21,950 nucleotides of DNA from an uncultured Collinsella sp. (GTDB taxonomy: Bacteria; Actinomycetota; Coriobacteriia; Coriobacteriales; Coriobacteriaceae), in assembly GCA_900548565.1 (NCBI GenBank), contig URKV01000015.1, forward strand, positions 1 to 21,950, given 5' to 3'. The first letter of the stretch is position 1. Each line of letters begins with the position of its first letter. Under the pieces are notes generated by a model. That model had not been told where the DNA came from and did not search any database. It was given only the letters and a program-made list of their open reading frames with translations. Below are positions 13,415 through 20,211 of this stretch, in pieces. The translations under genes and the position numbers were made by a program.

Positions 13415-13918
13415 ATGTGTGTTGAAGCACTCGTCCTTCCGCATGAGCCCGGCGGTGACCCGTCGCAACCGGTAGACATACCCGAAGCGGTCAGCGCCGA
13501 AGACAAACTCGCCAAGCGCATCCTGAGTGGCCTGGGCTTTTGCGGCCATTACATGCATTTTCATGGCGGAGGCGTGTCCGGCAAGGCGCCCATCATCTGC
13601 CTACTGGCCAAGCAGCCCGGCGGCGAGATGTCGCAGCAGGAACTCGGCATGCACTTCGACCTCAAGCCGGGGTCGCTTTCCGAGATCCTGTCCAAGCTCG
13701 AGCTCAACGGCCTCATCGAGCGCAGCCGTAACCCCAAGGATCGACGGCAACTCACCATTCGCCTGACCGAAACCGGCCGGGAAAATGCCCGCATCGACCA
13801 AGCGGCCCGCATTCGCTTTAGAGAGCAGGCCTTTAGTGCCCTCACCCACGACGAGCGCGAGCAGCTCGCCGAAATGCTCGAGAAAATCCGTGTAACCTGG
13901 GAGGAACTGGATGATTAA
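13415..13918 (+). CDS. MarR family transcriptional regulator (first module)
   Basis: This is a winged-helix dimeric regulator, likely a ligand-sensitive repressor of the exporter operon it heads. In 167 residues the DNA-binding part spans about 59-120: ICLLAKQPGGEMSQQELG, then recognition helix SLSEILSKLELNGLIE and the wing RNPKDRRQLTIRLTETG. The N-terminal 30 residues are longer than usual and poor in structure. The start at ATG 13415 is moderately certain, since GGAAAGGAG lies 12 bases away, a longer gap than ideal. The 3' end overlaps the first ABC gene within ATGATTAA (8 bases), so the two are co-translated. A promoter and palindromic operator just upstream suggest self-control. Confidence 0.9.
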   Translation: MCVEALVLPHEPGGDPSQPVDIPEAVSAEDKLAKRILSGLGFCGHYMHFHGGGVSGKAPIICLLAKQPGGEMSQQELGMHFDLKPGSLSEILSKLELNGLIERSRNPKDRRQLTIRLTETGRENARIDQAARIRFREQAFSALTHDEREQLAEMLEKIRVTWEELDD

Positions 13919-15725
13919 AACCCTCATGGGCAGCATCCGCGACTATATGAAAGTCACTGTTGCCACGCCATTGCTCGTGCTTGGCGAGGTGCTCTGCGAG
14001 ATGCTGATTCCATTTATCACCGCCAACCTGATCGATGCCATCAAAGACGGCGCCACCGTAGCCGAGATGCTTCCCACCGCGGGGTTTTTGGTGCTCATCG
14101 CGCTGACGTCGCTTGCTTTTGGCGCCGCTGCCGGCGTCACCTGCAGCCATGCGAGTTGCGGCTTCGCTAAGAACCTGCGTCACGACCTGTTCTACAAGAT
14201 CCAGACATTCAGCTTTGCCAACATCGATGAGTTCTCGAGCTCCTCGCTCGTCACGCGCCTGACCACCGATATCAACAACGTGCAGCAGGCCTTTATGATG
14301 ATCATCCGTATCGCCGTGCGCGCGCCGCTGGTGTTGATCTTCGCCTTTACCATGGCATTTATCATGGGCGGCAGCGTCGCCATGGTCTACCTGGTCATCA
14401 TTCCGCTGCTGGGCTTTGGGCTGTTCTTTATCATCTTTAAGGTACGCCCCATCTTCTCGCGCGTGTTCCACAAGTACGACGCCCTTAACGAGTCCGTCGA
14501 GGAAAACGTCACCGGCATGCGCGTAGTTAAGAGCTATGTGCGCGAAGACTTTGAGAAGGAGAAGTTCGCGACCGCTGCGCGCGACGTCCAGATGGACTTC
14601 ACCCGCGCCGAGAAGCTGCTTGCCTTTAACAACCCCATGATGAACATCTGCGTCAACGGTGCGTTTGTCGTCATCATCTACCTGGGCTCCAAGCTCATCA
14701 TCACGAGCCAGGGCACGCTGTTCGACGTGGGCCAGCTCTCCTCGATCTTTACCTATGGCTTCCAAATCCTCATGAGTCTGATGCAGCTGTCGATGATCTT
14801 TGTCATGGTGACCATGGCCGACGAATCGGCGCACCGCATTACCGAGGTGCTGGCCGCCGAGCCCACGATCGCCGATCCCGCCGAGCCCGTGCTCGAGGTT
14901 GCCGACGGTTCCATCGACTTTGACCACGTGAGCTTTAAGTATTCTGCGCATGCGAAGCGCCAGGCGCTCGACGATATCGACCTGCACATTAAGAGCGGCG
15001 AGACCATCGGCATCATCGGCGGCACCGGCTCGGCCAAGTCCACGCTTGTAAACCTCATCGCCCGCCTGTACGACGCCACCGAAGGCACCGTGCGCGTGGG
15101 CGGCGTGGACGTGCGCGACTACGACTTGGACGCTCTGCGCCACCAAGTGGCCATGGTATTGCAGAAAAACGTGCTGTTTAGCGGCACGATTGCCGAGAAC
15201 CTGCGTTGGGGCGACCCGAACGCCACCGACGAAGAGGTCCGCGAGGCGGCACATCTGGCCTGCGCCGACGAGTTTGTCGATGGCTTCCCCAAGGGCTATG
15301 ACACCTGGATCGAGCAGGGCGGCTCCAATGTCTCGGGCGGTCAGAAGCAGCGCCTGTGCATTGCGCGTGCCCTGCTGCGTCGCCCCAAGATCTTGATCCT
15401 GGACGACTCCACCAGCGCCGTCGACACCAAGACCGACGCCAAGATCCGCGCAGGGCTGGCAAGCTATCTGCCCAACACGACCAAGCTCATCATCGCCCAG
15501 CGCATTAGCTCCGTGCAGGACGCAGACCGCATCATCGTCATGGAGGGCGGCCGCATCGCGCAGATCGGCAACCACGATGAGCTGCTCAAGACGAGCGAGA
15601 TCTACCGCGAGACCTTTACCTCGCAGAACAAGATGTCTGCCGAGGGCGAAGAGGCCGTCGAGGCCGACACCGAGACATCCGTAACGCAAGCTCAGACCCA
15701 GGAAGGAGGCGAGGCACATGAGTAA
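13911..15725 (+). CDS. Heterodimeric ABC exporter subunit with degenerate ATP site (module 1, subunit A)
   Basis: This is a half-transporter: six membrane helices (about residues 15-305) fused to an ABC domain (about 335-575), exporting an unknown drug, lipid or peptide. Walker A is GGTGSAKST (370-378), with Ala where Gly is usual. The Q-loop is Q418 and the signature VSGGQ (474-478) is intact. Walker B is ILILDDS with D499 replacing the catalytic Glu, and the switch residue is Q530 (IIAQR) rather than His. These changes match the degenerate-site partner in heterodimeric exporters such as TM287/288 and BmrCD. The ATG at 13911 overlaps the MarR stop, with GGAGG just before. A charged Glu/Gln-rich tail (575-604) precedes an 8-base overlap with subunit B. 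Confidence 0.95.
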   Translation: MIKTLMGSIRDYMKVTVATPLLVLGEVLCEMLIPFITANLIDAIKDGATVAEMLPTAGFLVLIALTSLAFGAAAGVTCSHASCGFAKNLRHDLFYKIQTFSFANIDEFSSSSLVTRLTTDINNVQQAFMMIIRIAVRAPLVLIFAFTMAFIMGGSVAMVYLVIIPLLGFGLFFIIFKVRPIFSRVFHKYDALNESVEENVTGMRVVKSYVREDFEKEKFATAARDVQMDFTRAEKLLAFNNPMMNICVNGAFVVIIYLGSKLIITSQGTLFDVGQLSSIFTYGFQILMSLMQLSMIFVMVTMADESAHRITEVLAAEPTIADPAEPVLEVADGSIDFDHVSFKYSAHAKRQALDDIDLHIKSGETIGIIGGTGSAKSTLVNLIARLYDATEGTVRVGGVDVRDYDLDALRHQVAMVLQKNVLFSGTIAENLRWGDPNATDEEVREAAHLACADEFVDGFPKGYDTWIEQGGSNVSGGQKQRLCIARALLRRPKILILDDSTSAVDTKTDAKIRAGLASYLPNTTKLIIAQRISSVQDADRIIVMEGGRIAQIGNHDELLKTSEIYRETFTSQNKMSAEGEEAVEADTETSVTQAQTQEGGEAHE

Positions 15726-17637
15726 AGCAACGACCGCCGAGCGCGCACTCAACCGCAAGGGCGGCACCATGTCGCGCCTCATCAAGACGCTCTTTGGCTT
15801 CTATCCCGTGCTTTTGCCCCTTGTCGTCGCCGGCGTGGTGCTCTGCGCCATCATCAACTCCATCGGCGCGACCTTCCTTCAGAGCGCCCTGCAGATTATT
15901 AGCGAATCGTGGCAGTCGGGCGATTGGGGAGCCGCGCAGCCCAAGATCGCACAGCTCGTGACCACCCTCGCCTGCATCTACGGCATCGGCATCCTGTCCT
16001 CGCTCTTCTGGAACCGCGCCATGGCCATCGTCACGCAGGGCTCGCTGGAGAAGCTGCGCGAGAAGATGTTCAACCGCATGCAGGACCTGCCGATCCGCTA
16101 CTTCGACACGCACCAGCGCGGCGACATCATGAGCCACTACACCAATGACATCGACACGCTGCGCCAGATGATCAGCCAGTCGCTGCCCAACCTGCTCATG
16201 ACGGTCATCGTCATCGTCACGGTGTTCTTTATCATGCTGTACTACAGCGTGTGGATGTGCTTGGTCATTATTGCCGGCGTCGCCTTTATGACCTTTATGA
16301 CCAAGCTGCTCGGCTCCAACTCCGCGCGCTTCTTTATTGCGCAGCAGACCGAGCTCGGCGCTGTCGAGGGCCATATCGAGGAAGTCATGAACGGCCAGAA
16401 GGTCGTCAAGGCATTCTGCCACGAGTCTGCCGCCGAAGCCGATTTTGACGAGCGCAACGAAAAGCTCTTCGAGGTCTCGCAGAAGGCCAACATGTACGCC
16501 AACATCCTCATGCCCATCCTTATGAACCTGGGCAACCTGCTCTACGTGCTGGTCGCACTGGCCGGCGGCATTTTCCTAGCGCTGGGCGTGCCCAACCTGA
16601 GCATCTCGGGCATGGCGCTGTCCATCGCCGTCGTGGTGCCGTTCCTCAACATGACCAAGCAGTTCTGCGGACAGATCGGTCAGATCTCGCAGCAGATCAA
16701 CGCCGTGGTCATGGGCCTCGCCGGCGCCGACCGTATCTTTGAGCTCATCGACGAGGAGCCCGAAGCCGACGAAGGCTATGTGACGCTTGTCAACGCTCAG
16801 GTGAACCCCGATACCTGGCAGCTCGAGGAGGCCGACCACCACACTGGCATGTGGGCGTGGAAACATCCGCACCGCGCAACCGGCGAGATCGAGTACGTGC
16901 CGCTGCGTGGCGACCTGGTCATGGACAACGTCGACTTTGGCTACACGCCCGACCACGAGGTGCTGCACGGCGTGTCCGTGTTTGCCAAGCCGGGCCAGAA
17001 GGTCGCGTTTGTCGGCGCCACCGGTGCCGGTAAGACGACCATCACCAACCTCATCAACCGCTTCTATGACATCGCCGACGGCAAGATTCGCTACGACGGC
17101 ATCAACGTCAACAAGATCCGCAAGGCCGATCTGCGCCGAAGCCTGGGCGTCGTGCTGCAGGACGTGAACCTGTTCACCGGCACCGTGATGGATAACATTC
17201 GCTACGGCAACCTGGACGCCACCGACGAGGAGTGCATCGCGGCGGCCAAGCTCGCGGGCGCCGACGACTTTATCACCCGCCTGCCCGACGGCTACGACAC
17301 GATGCTCACCGGCAACGGCGCACAGCTGTCGCAGGGCCAGCGCCAGCTGATTTCGATCGCACGCGCCGCCGTCGCCGATCCGCCGGCAATGATTCTGGAT
17401 GAGGCCACGAGCTCCATCGACACCCGCACCGAGGCTATCGTGCAAGCGGGCATGGATAAGCTCATGGAAGGTCGCACGACGTTTGTCATCGCGCACCGCC
17501 TGTCCACCGTGCGCAACTCCGACGCGATCATCTGCCTGGACCACGGCCGCATTATCGAGCGCGGTAACCACGACGAGCTGATCGCCAAGCGCGGGTATTA
17601 CTACCAGCTCTATACCGGAGCGTTTGAACTCGAGTAG
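15718..17637 (+). CDS. Heterodimeric ABC exporter subunit with catalytic ATP site (module 1, subunit B)
   Basis: This is the partner half-transporter of the preceding gene. The 639 residues comprise six membrane helices (about 25-325) and an ABC domain (about 400-630). Walker A GATGAGKTT (433-441), Q481, Walker B MILDE with catalytic E562, and switch H593 are all canonical. The signature is altered to LSQGQ (537-541). Together with subunit A this gives one consensus ATP site (this Walker A/B plus the intact signature of A) and one degenerate site. An insert of about 45 residues between membrane and ABC parts (about 350-398, containing MWAWKHPH) also occurs in the fourth exporter gene and is a subfamily trait. 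The ATG at 15718 has AGGAGG upstream and overlaps A by 8 bases (ATGAGTAA). Confidence 0.95.
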   Translation: MSKATTAERALNRKGGTMSRLIKTLFGFYPVLLPLVVAGVVLCAIINSIGATFLQSALQIISESWQSGDWGAAQPKIAQLVTTLACIYGIGILSSLFWNRAMAIVTQGSLEKLREKMFNRMQDLPIRYFDTHQRGDIMSHYTNDIDTLRQMISQSLPNLLMTVIVIVTVFFIMLYYSVWMCLVIIAGVAFMTFMTKLLGSNSARFFIAQQTELGAVEGHIEEVMNGQKVVKAFCHESAAEADFDERNEKLFEVSQKANMYANILMPILMNLGNLLYVLVALAGGIFLALGVPNLSISGMALSIAVVVPFLNMTKQFCGQIGQISQQINAVVMGLAGADRIFELIDEEPEADEGYVTLVNAQVNPDTWQLEEADHHTGMWAWKHPHRATGEIEYVPLRGDLVMDNVDFGYTPDHEVLHGVSVFAKPGQKVAFVGATGAGKTTITNLINRFYDIADGKIRYDGINVNKIRKADLRRSLGVVLQDVNLFTGTVMDNIRYGNLDATDEECIAAAKLAGADDFITRLPDGYDTMLTGNGAQLSQGQRQLISIARAAVADPPAMILDEATSSIDTRTEAIVQAGMDKLMEGRTTFVIAHRLSTVRNSDAIICLDHGRIIERGNHDELIAKRGYYYQLYTGAFELE

Positions 17638-17651
17638 GCTTGGCCACTGAC

Positions 17652-17758
17652 GGAGGGTTCCCCGGGGGCGGCGGGGTAATTCCTCCGTGCTCAAACATTC
17701 TCGCTGCGCTGCGAAACTGCGCGCGGAGGAAATACCCCGCCGCCCCGGGGAACCCTCC
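17652..17758. repeat. Long GC-rich inverted repeat between the two exporter modules
   Basis: Left arm 17652-17687 (starting GGAGGGTTCCCCGGGGGCGG) and right arm 17724-17758 are reverse complements except for one mismatch and one extra base. They enclose a 36-base loop with its own weak stem. It begins 14 bases after the stop of module 1 subunit B. The very stable stem could stop or trim the module 1 transcript. It lacks a T-run and looks more like a mobile intergenic repeat. Confidence 0.75.
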
Positions 17759-17801
17759 TGCGCGCAATCAGCCCGTCATTTAGAAGGAAATAAAAGTTTG
17801 T

Positions 17802-17834
17802 GAGCCCCTGGCCGGTTGGCCAGGGGCTCTTTTT
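17802..17834 (+). terminator. Rho-independent terminator after exporter module 1
   Basis: A 12-bp perfect stem GAGCCCCTGGCC/GGCCAGGGGCTC (17802-17813 with 17818-17829) has a four-base loop and is followed by TTTTT. This is a textbook intrinsic terminator that separates module 1 from the promoter of the second MarR gene. Confidence 0.92.
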
Positions 17835-17842
17835 GTGTAAAT

Positions 17843-17885
17843 TTGTCGCATGCTTCGGGTTGTAGTATAAACGTAACATGCTACA
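17843..17885 (+). promoter_or_regulatory. Promoter and operator of the second MarR gene
   Basis: The promoter has -35 TTGTCG (17843-17848), a 17-base spacer and -10 TATAAA (17866-17871). The operator candidate GTAACATGCTACA (17873-17885) follows at the expected transcription start. It matches 11 of 13 bases with GTAGCTTGCTACA at 18406-18418, before the exporter genes. The shared sequence makes regulation by the same protein likely. Confidence 0.75.
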
Positions 17886-17903
17886 GAAAGGATGGTGACT
17901 GGA

Positions 17904-18332
17904 ATGGTTCCTGAAGATGCTGTTGGGCCCCTTTTTAAGGTGATCAACGAGCGCATGCAGGCGTCTGCCGACGCGGACCTCAAGGAGCAAGGGCTCACCT
18001 TTGCGCAAAGCCAGGTGATTGTCTACCTCATCGAGCACGCGGGCCGGGCGCTCCAAAAAGAGATTGAGACCAACCTCAAGGTCTCTCACCCAACGGTCTC
18101 CGGCCTCGTCAGCCGGCTCGAGAAAAACGGCTTTGTGCGCACCTGGGTAGCCGAGGATGACCGACGCAATAAGGTCGTTGAGCTTACGGACAAGGCACAC
18201 GATGCCGGTGATCGCATGCGTGCCACAATGCGCGAACGCGATCGAGAGCTGCTCGCCGGCCTTGATGAGCGCGAGCAGACGGAGCTCATCCGCATGCTCA
18301 GGCGAATCTACGCCAACGTCTGCAAACAATAA
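17904..18332 (+). CDS. MarR family transcriptional regulator (second module)
   Basis: This winged-helix regulator likely represses itself and the adjacent exporter pair. The product has 142 residues with the DNA-binding region at about 34-96: FAQSQVIVYLIEHAGRALQK, recognition helix SHPTVSGLVSRLEKNGFV and the wing AEDDRRNKVVELTDKA. These are typical MarR features, and the protein is not closely similar to the first MarR beyond the fold. The start is uncertain. ATG 17904 is chosen since AAAGGA and GGTGA lie at workable distances; ATG 17892 directly abuts the binding site. Unlike module 1, this regulator gene does not overlap the exporter gene: a 121-base gap with its own operator lies between. 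Confidence 0.88.
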   Translation: MVPEDAVGPLFKVINERMQASADADLKEQGLTFAQSQVIVYLIEHAGRALQKEIETNLKVSHPTVSGLVSRLEKNGFVRTWVAEDDRRNKVVELTDKAHDAGDRMRATMRERDRELLAGLDEREQTELIRMLRRIYANVCKQ

Positions 18333-18350
18333 GCAATAGCCTCATCAGCA

Positions 18351-18394
18351 CCCGTCGCCCACAGGATTCGTCCTGTCTGCGGCGGGCTTCTTTA
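18351..18394 (+). terminator. Weak terminator-like hairpin after the second MarR gene
   Basis: Inner stem ACAGGA-TTCG-TCCTGT (18361-18376) is flanked by CCCGTCGCC and GGCGGG, which can pair with a bulge, followed by CTTCTTT. The T-run is broken, so it may only attenuate. It would allow the exporter genes to be transcribed separately from the regulator. Confidence 0.5.
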
Positions 18395-18404
18395 CACCCT
18401 ATTC

Positions 18405-18418
18405 TGTAGCTTGCTACA
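18405..18418 (+). promoter_or_regulatory. Probable MarR operator before the second exporter pair
   Basis: TGTAGC-TT-GCTACA is a palindrome with 6-bp arms, 35 bases before the ATG at 18454. The same sequence, with two changes, overlaps the start region of the second MarR gene's own promoter. TTTACA (18391-18396) could be a -35 box, but the matching -10 is poor. Confidence 0.7.
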
Positions 18419-18453
18419 TGATTTACGCCCGATTCGTACAGAAAGGAACATGC

Positions 18454-20211
18454 ATGATACGAACACTTGGACGAAGCCTGCGGCAATACCGCAAGAGCTC
18501 CGTCACCGCCATCCTACTTTCCATCCTGGAGGTGATACTCGAGATCGCTATCCCGCTCGTCATGAGCGACCTCATCGACCGCGGCATCCAAGCCGGCAAC
18601 ATGGGCGAGGTCTGGCGCCTTGGCATCGCCCTGCTCGTCCTTGCCGTTCTCGAATTTGGAGTGGGCGCCGGCGGCGCTTGGATGGGCGCACGCGCCTCGG
18701 TGGGATTCGCCGCCAACCTGCGCGACGATATGTACGACAACGTGCAGAATTTCTCTTTTGGCAGCATCGACAAGTTCTCTACCGGCTCGATCGTCACACG
18801 CCTCACCACCGATGTCACCAACGTGCAGAACGCCTACATGATGATCATCCGCATGGGCGTGCGCGGCCCCGTGATGCTCGCGTTCTGCTGGATTGTGTCG
18901 TTTACCATCAACCAACAGATCTCGTTTGTGTTCCTAGCCGTGATCCCCATCCTCGCCATCGCACTCGGACTCATCATGTGGCGCGTAAGCAGCATCTTCA
19001 ACCGCGTTTTCGCTACCTACGACACGCTCAACAACGTGGTGCAGGAAAATGTCGCAGGCATCCGCGTGGTCAAGTCGTTCAACCGCGAGGAGCACGAGAT
19101 TGGCAAGTTCGGCCACATCAGCCAACGCATCTACGAGGACTTCGCCCACGGCGAGCGCCTCATCGCACTCAATACGCCGCTCATGCAGGCCTGCATGTAC
19201 GCATGCATGATACTCATCTCGTGGCTCGGCGCTAAGGCCATCGTGGCCTCGGGCAACAACGCCGCGCTCGGCCTCACCACAGGACAGCTCACCGCACTCT
19301 TTACCTACGCCACGCAAATCCTCATGGCGCTCATGATGCTCTCCATGGTCTTTACGCTTATCGTGATTGCCCAGAGCTCGGCCAAGCGCATCGCCGAGCT
19401 ACTCAACGAACAGAGCGACATCGCGAGCCCCGAGCCCGGTCTCGCCGTCACGCAGGTTGCGGACGGTTCCGTGGAGTTTGACCACGTGAGCTTTGCCTAC
19501 GCGAGCAAGGCCGAGAAAAACGTGCTCGAGGACGTAAACCTCACCATCAAGAGCGGCGAGGTCGTGGGCATCATCGGCGGCACGGGTTCGTCCAAGTCGA
19601 GCCTCGTGAACCTCATCGCCCGCCTCTACGACGCTACCGCTGGTAGCGTGCGCGTGGGCGGCATCAATGTGCGCGACTACGACCTCGATGCGCTGCGCGG
19701 CCAGGTGGCCATGGTACTGCAGAAAAACGAGCTCTTTAGCGGCACCATCGCCGAGAACCTGCGCTGGGGTGACGCCGAGGCCAACGATGCAGAGCTGGTG
19801 CGCGCCTGCGAGCTCGCCTGCGCGGACGAGTTTATCGACCAGCTGCCGGACGGTTACCAGACCATGATCGAGCAGGGCGGCACCAACGTCTCGGGCGGGC
19901 AGAAGCAGCGTCTGTGCATCGCCCGCGCACTCGTGGCCAAGCCGCGCGTGCTCGTACTCGATGACTCCACGAGCGCCGTCGACACCAAGACCGACGCCAA
20001 GATCCAACGCGGCCTTGCCGAGTACCTGCCCGCCACGACCAAGATCGTGATCGCGCAGCGCGTGAGCTCGGTCATGCACGCCGACAAGATCGTGGTCATG
20101 GACGACGGACGCATCAGCGCGGTAGGCACGCACGAGGAGCTCTTGCGCACGAGCAATATCTATCGCGAGGTCTTTGAGTCGCAGCAGAAGGGAACGGCAG
20201 AGGATGAGTAA
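18454..20211 (+). CDS. Heterodimeric ABC exporter subunit with degenerate ATP site (module 2, subunit A)
   Basis: This is a 585-residue half-transporter, clearly related to module 1 subunit A: both share runs such as VNLIARLYDAT, VRDYDLDALR and VAMVLQKN. Six membrane helices (about 15-310) are followed by an ABC domain. Walker A is GGTGSSKSS (375-383), the signature VSGGQ (479-483) is intact, Walker B has D504 in place of the catalytic Glu (VLDDS), and the switch residue is Q535. It is thus the non-hydrolysing partner. The ATG at 18454 has AAAGGA 6 bases before it; the frame opens earlier at 18418 but that start falls next to the operator. It ends in an 8-base overlap with the next gene (ATGAGTAA, 20204-20211). 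Confidence 0.95.
   Translation: MIRTLGRSLRQYRKSSVTAILLSILEVILEIAIPLVMSDLIDRGIQAGNMGEVWRLGIALLVLAVLEFGVGAGGAWMGARASVGFAANLRDDMYDNVQNFSFGSIDKFSTGSIVTRLTTDVTNVQNAYMMIIRMGVRGPVMLAFCWIVSFTINQQISFVFLAVIPILAIALGLIMWRVSSIFNRVFATYDTLNNVVQENVAGIRVVKSFNREEHEIGKFGHISQRIYEDFAHGERLIALNTPLMQACMYACMILISWLGAKAIVASGNNAALGLTTGQLTALFTYATQILMALMMLSMVFTLIVIAQSSAKRIAELLNEQSDIASPEPGLAVTQVADGSVEFDHVSFAYASKAEKNVLEDVNLTIKSGEVVGIIGGTGSSKSSLVNLIARLYDATAGSVRVGGINVRDYDLDALRGQVAMVLQKNELFSGTIAENLRWGDAEANDAELVRACELACADEFIDQLPDGYQTMIEQGGTNVSGGQKQRLCIARALVAKPRVLVLDDSTSAVDTKTDAKIQRGLAEYLPATTKIVIAQRVSSVMHADKIVVMDDGRISAVGTHEELLRTSNIYREVFESQQKGTAEDE

Noticed and set aside
13842..15785. Open frame of 647 codons on the minus strand, antisense to exporter subunit A
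   Set aside because: The composition is that of a reversed coding frame, with no binding site or motif; the plus-strand ABC gene has every family motif.
13911..20211. Degenerate Walker B and switch residues as signs of pseudogenes
   Set aside because: The frames are intact, and the same substitutions occur in both A subunits and in known heterodimeric exporters, so they are a subfamily feature.
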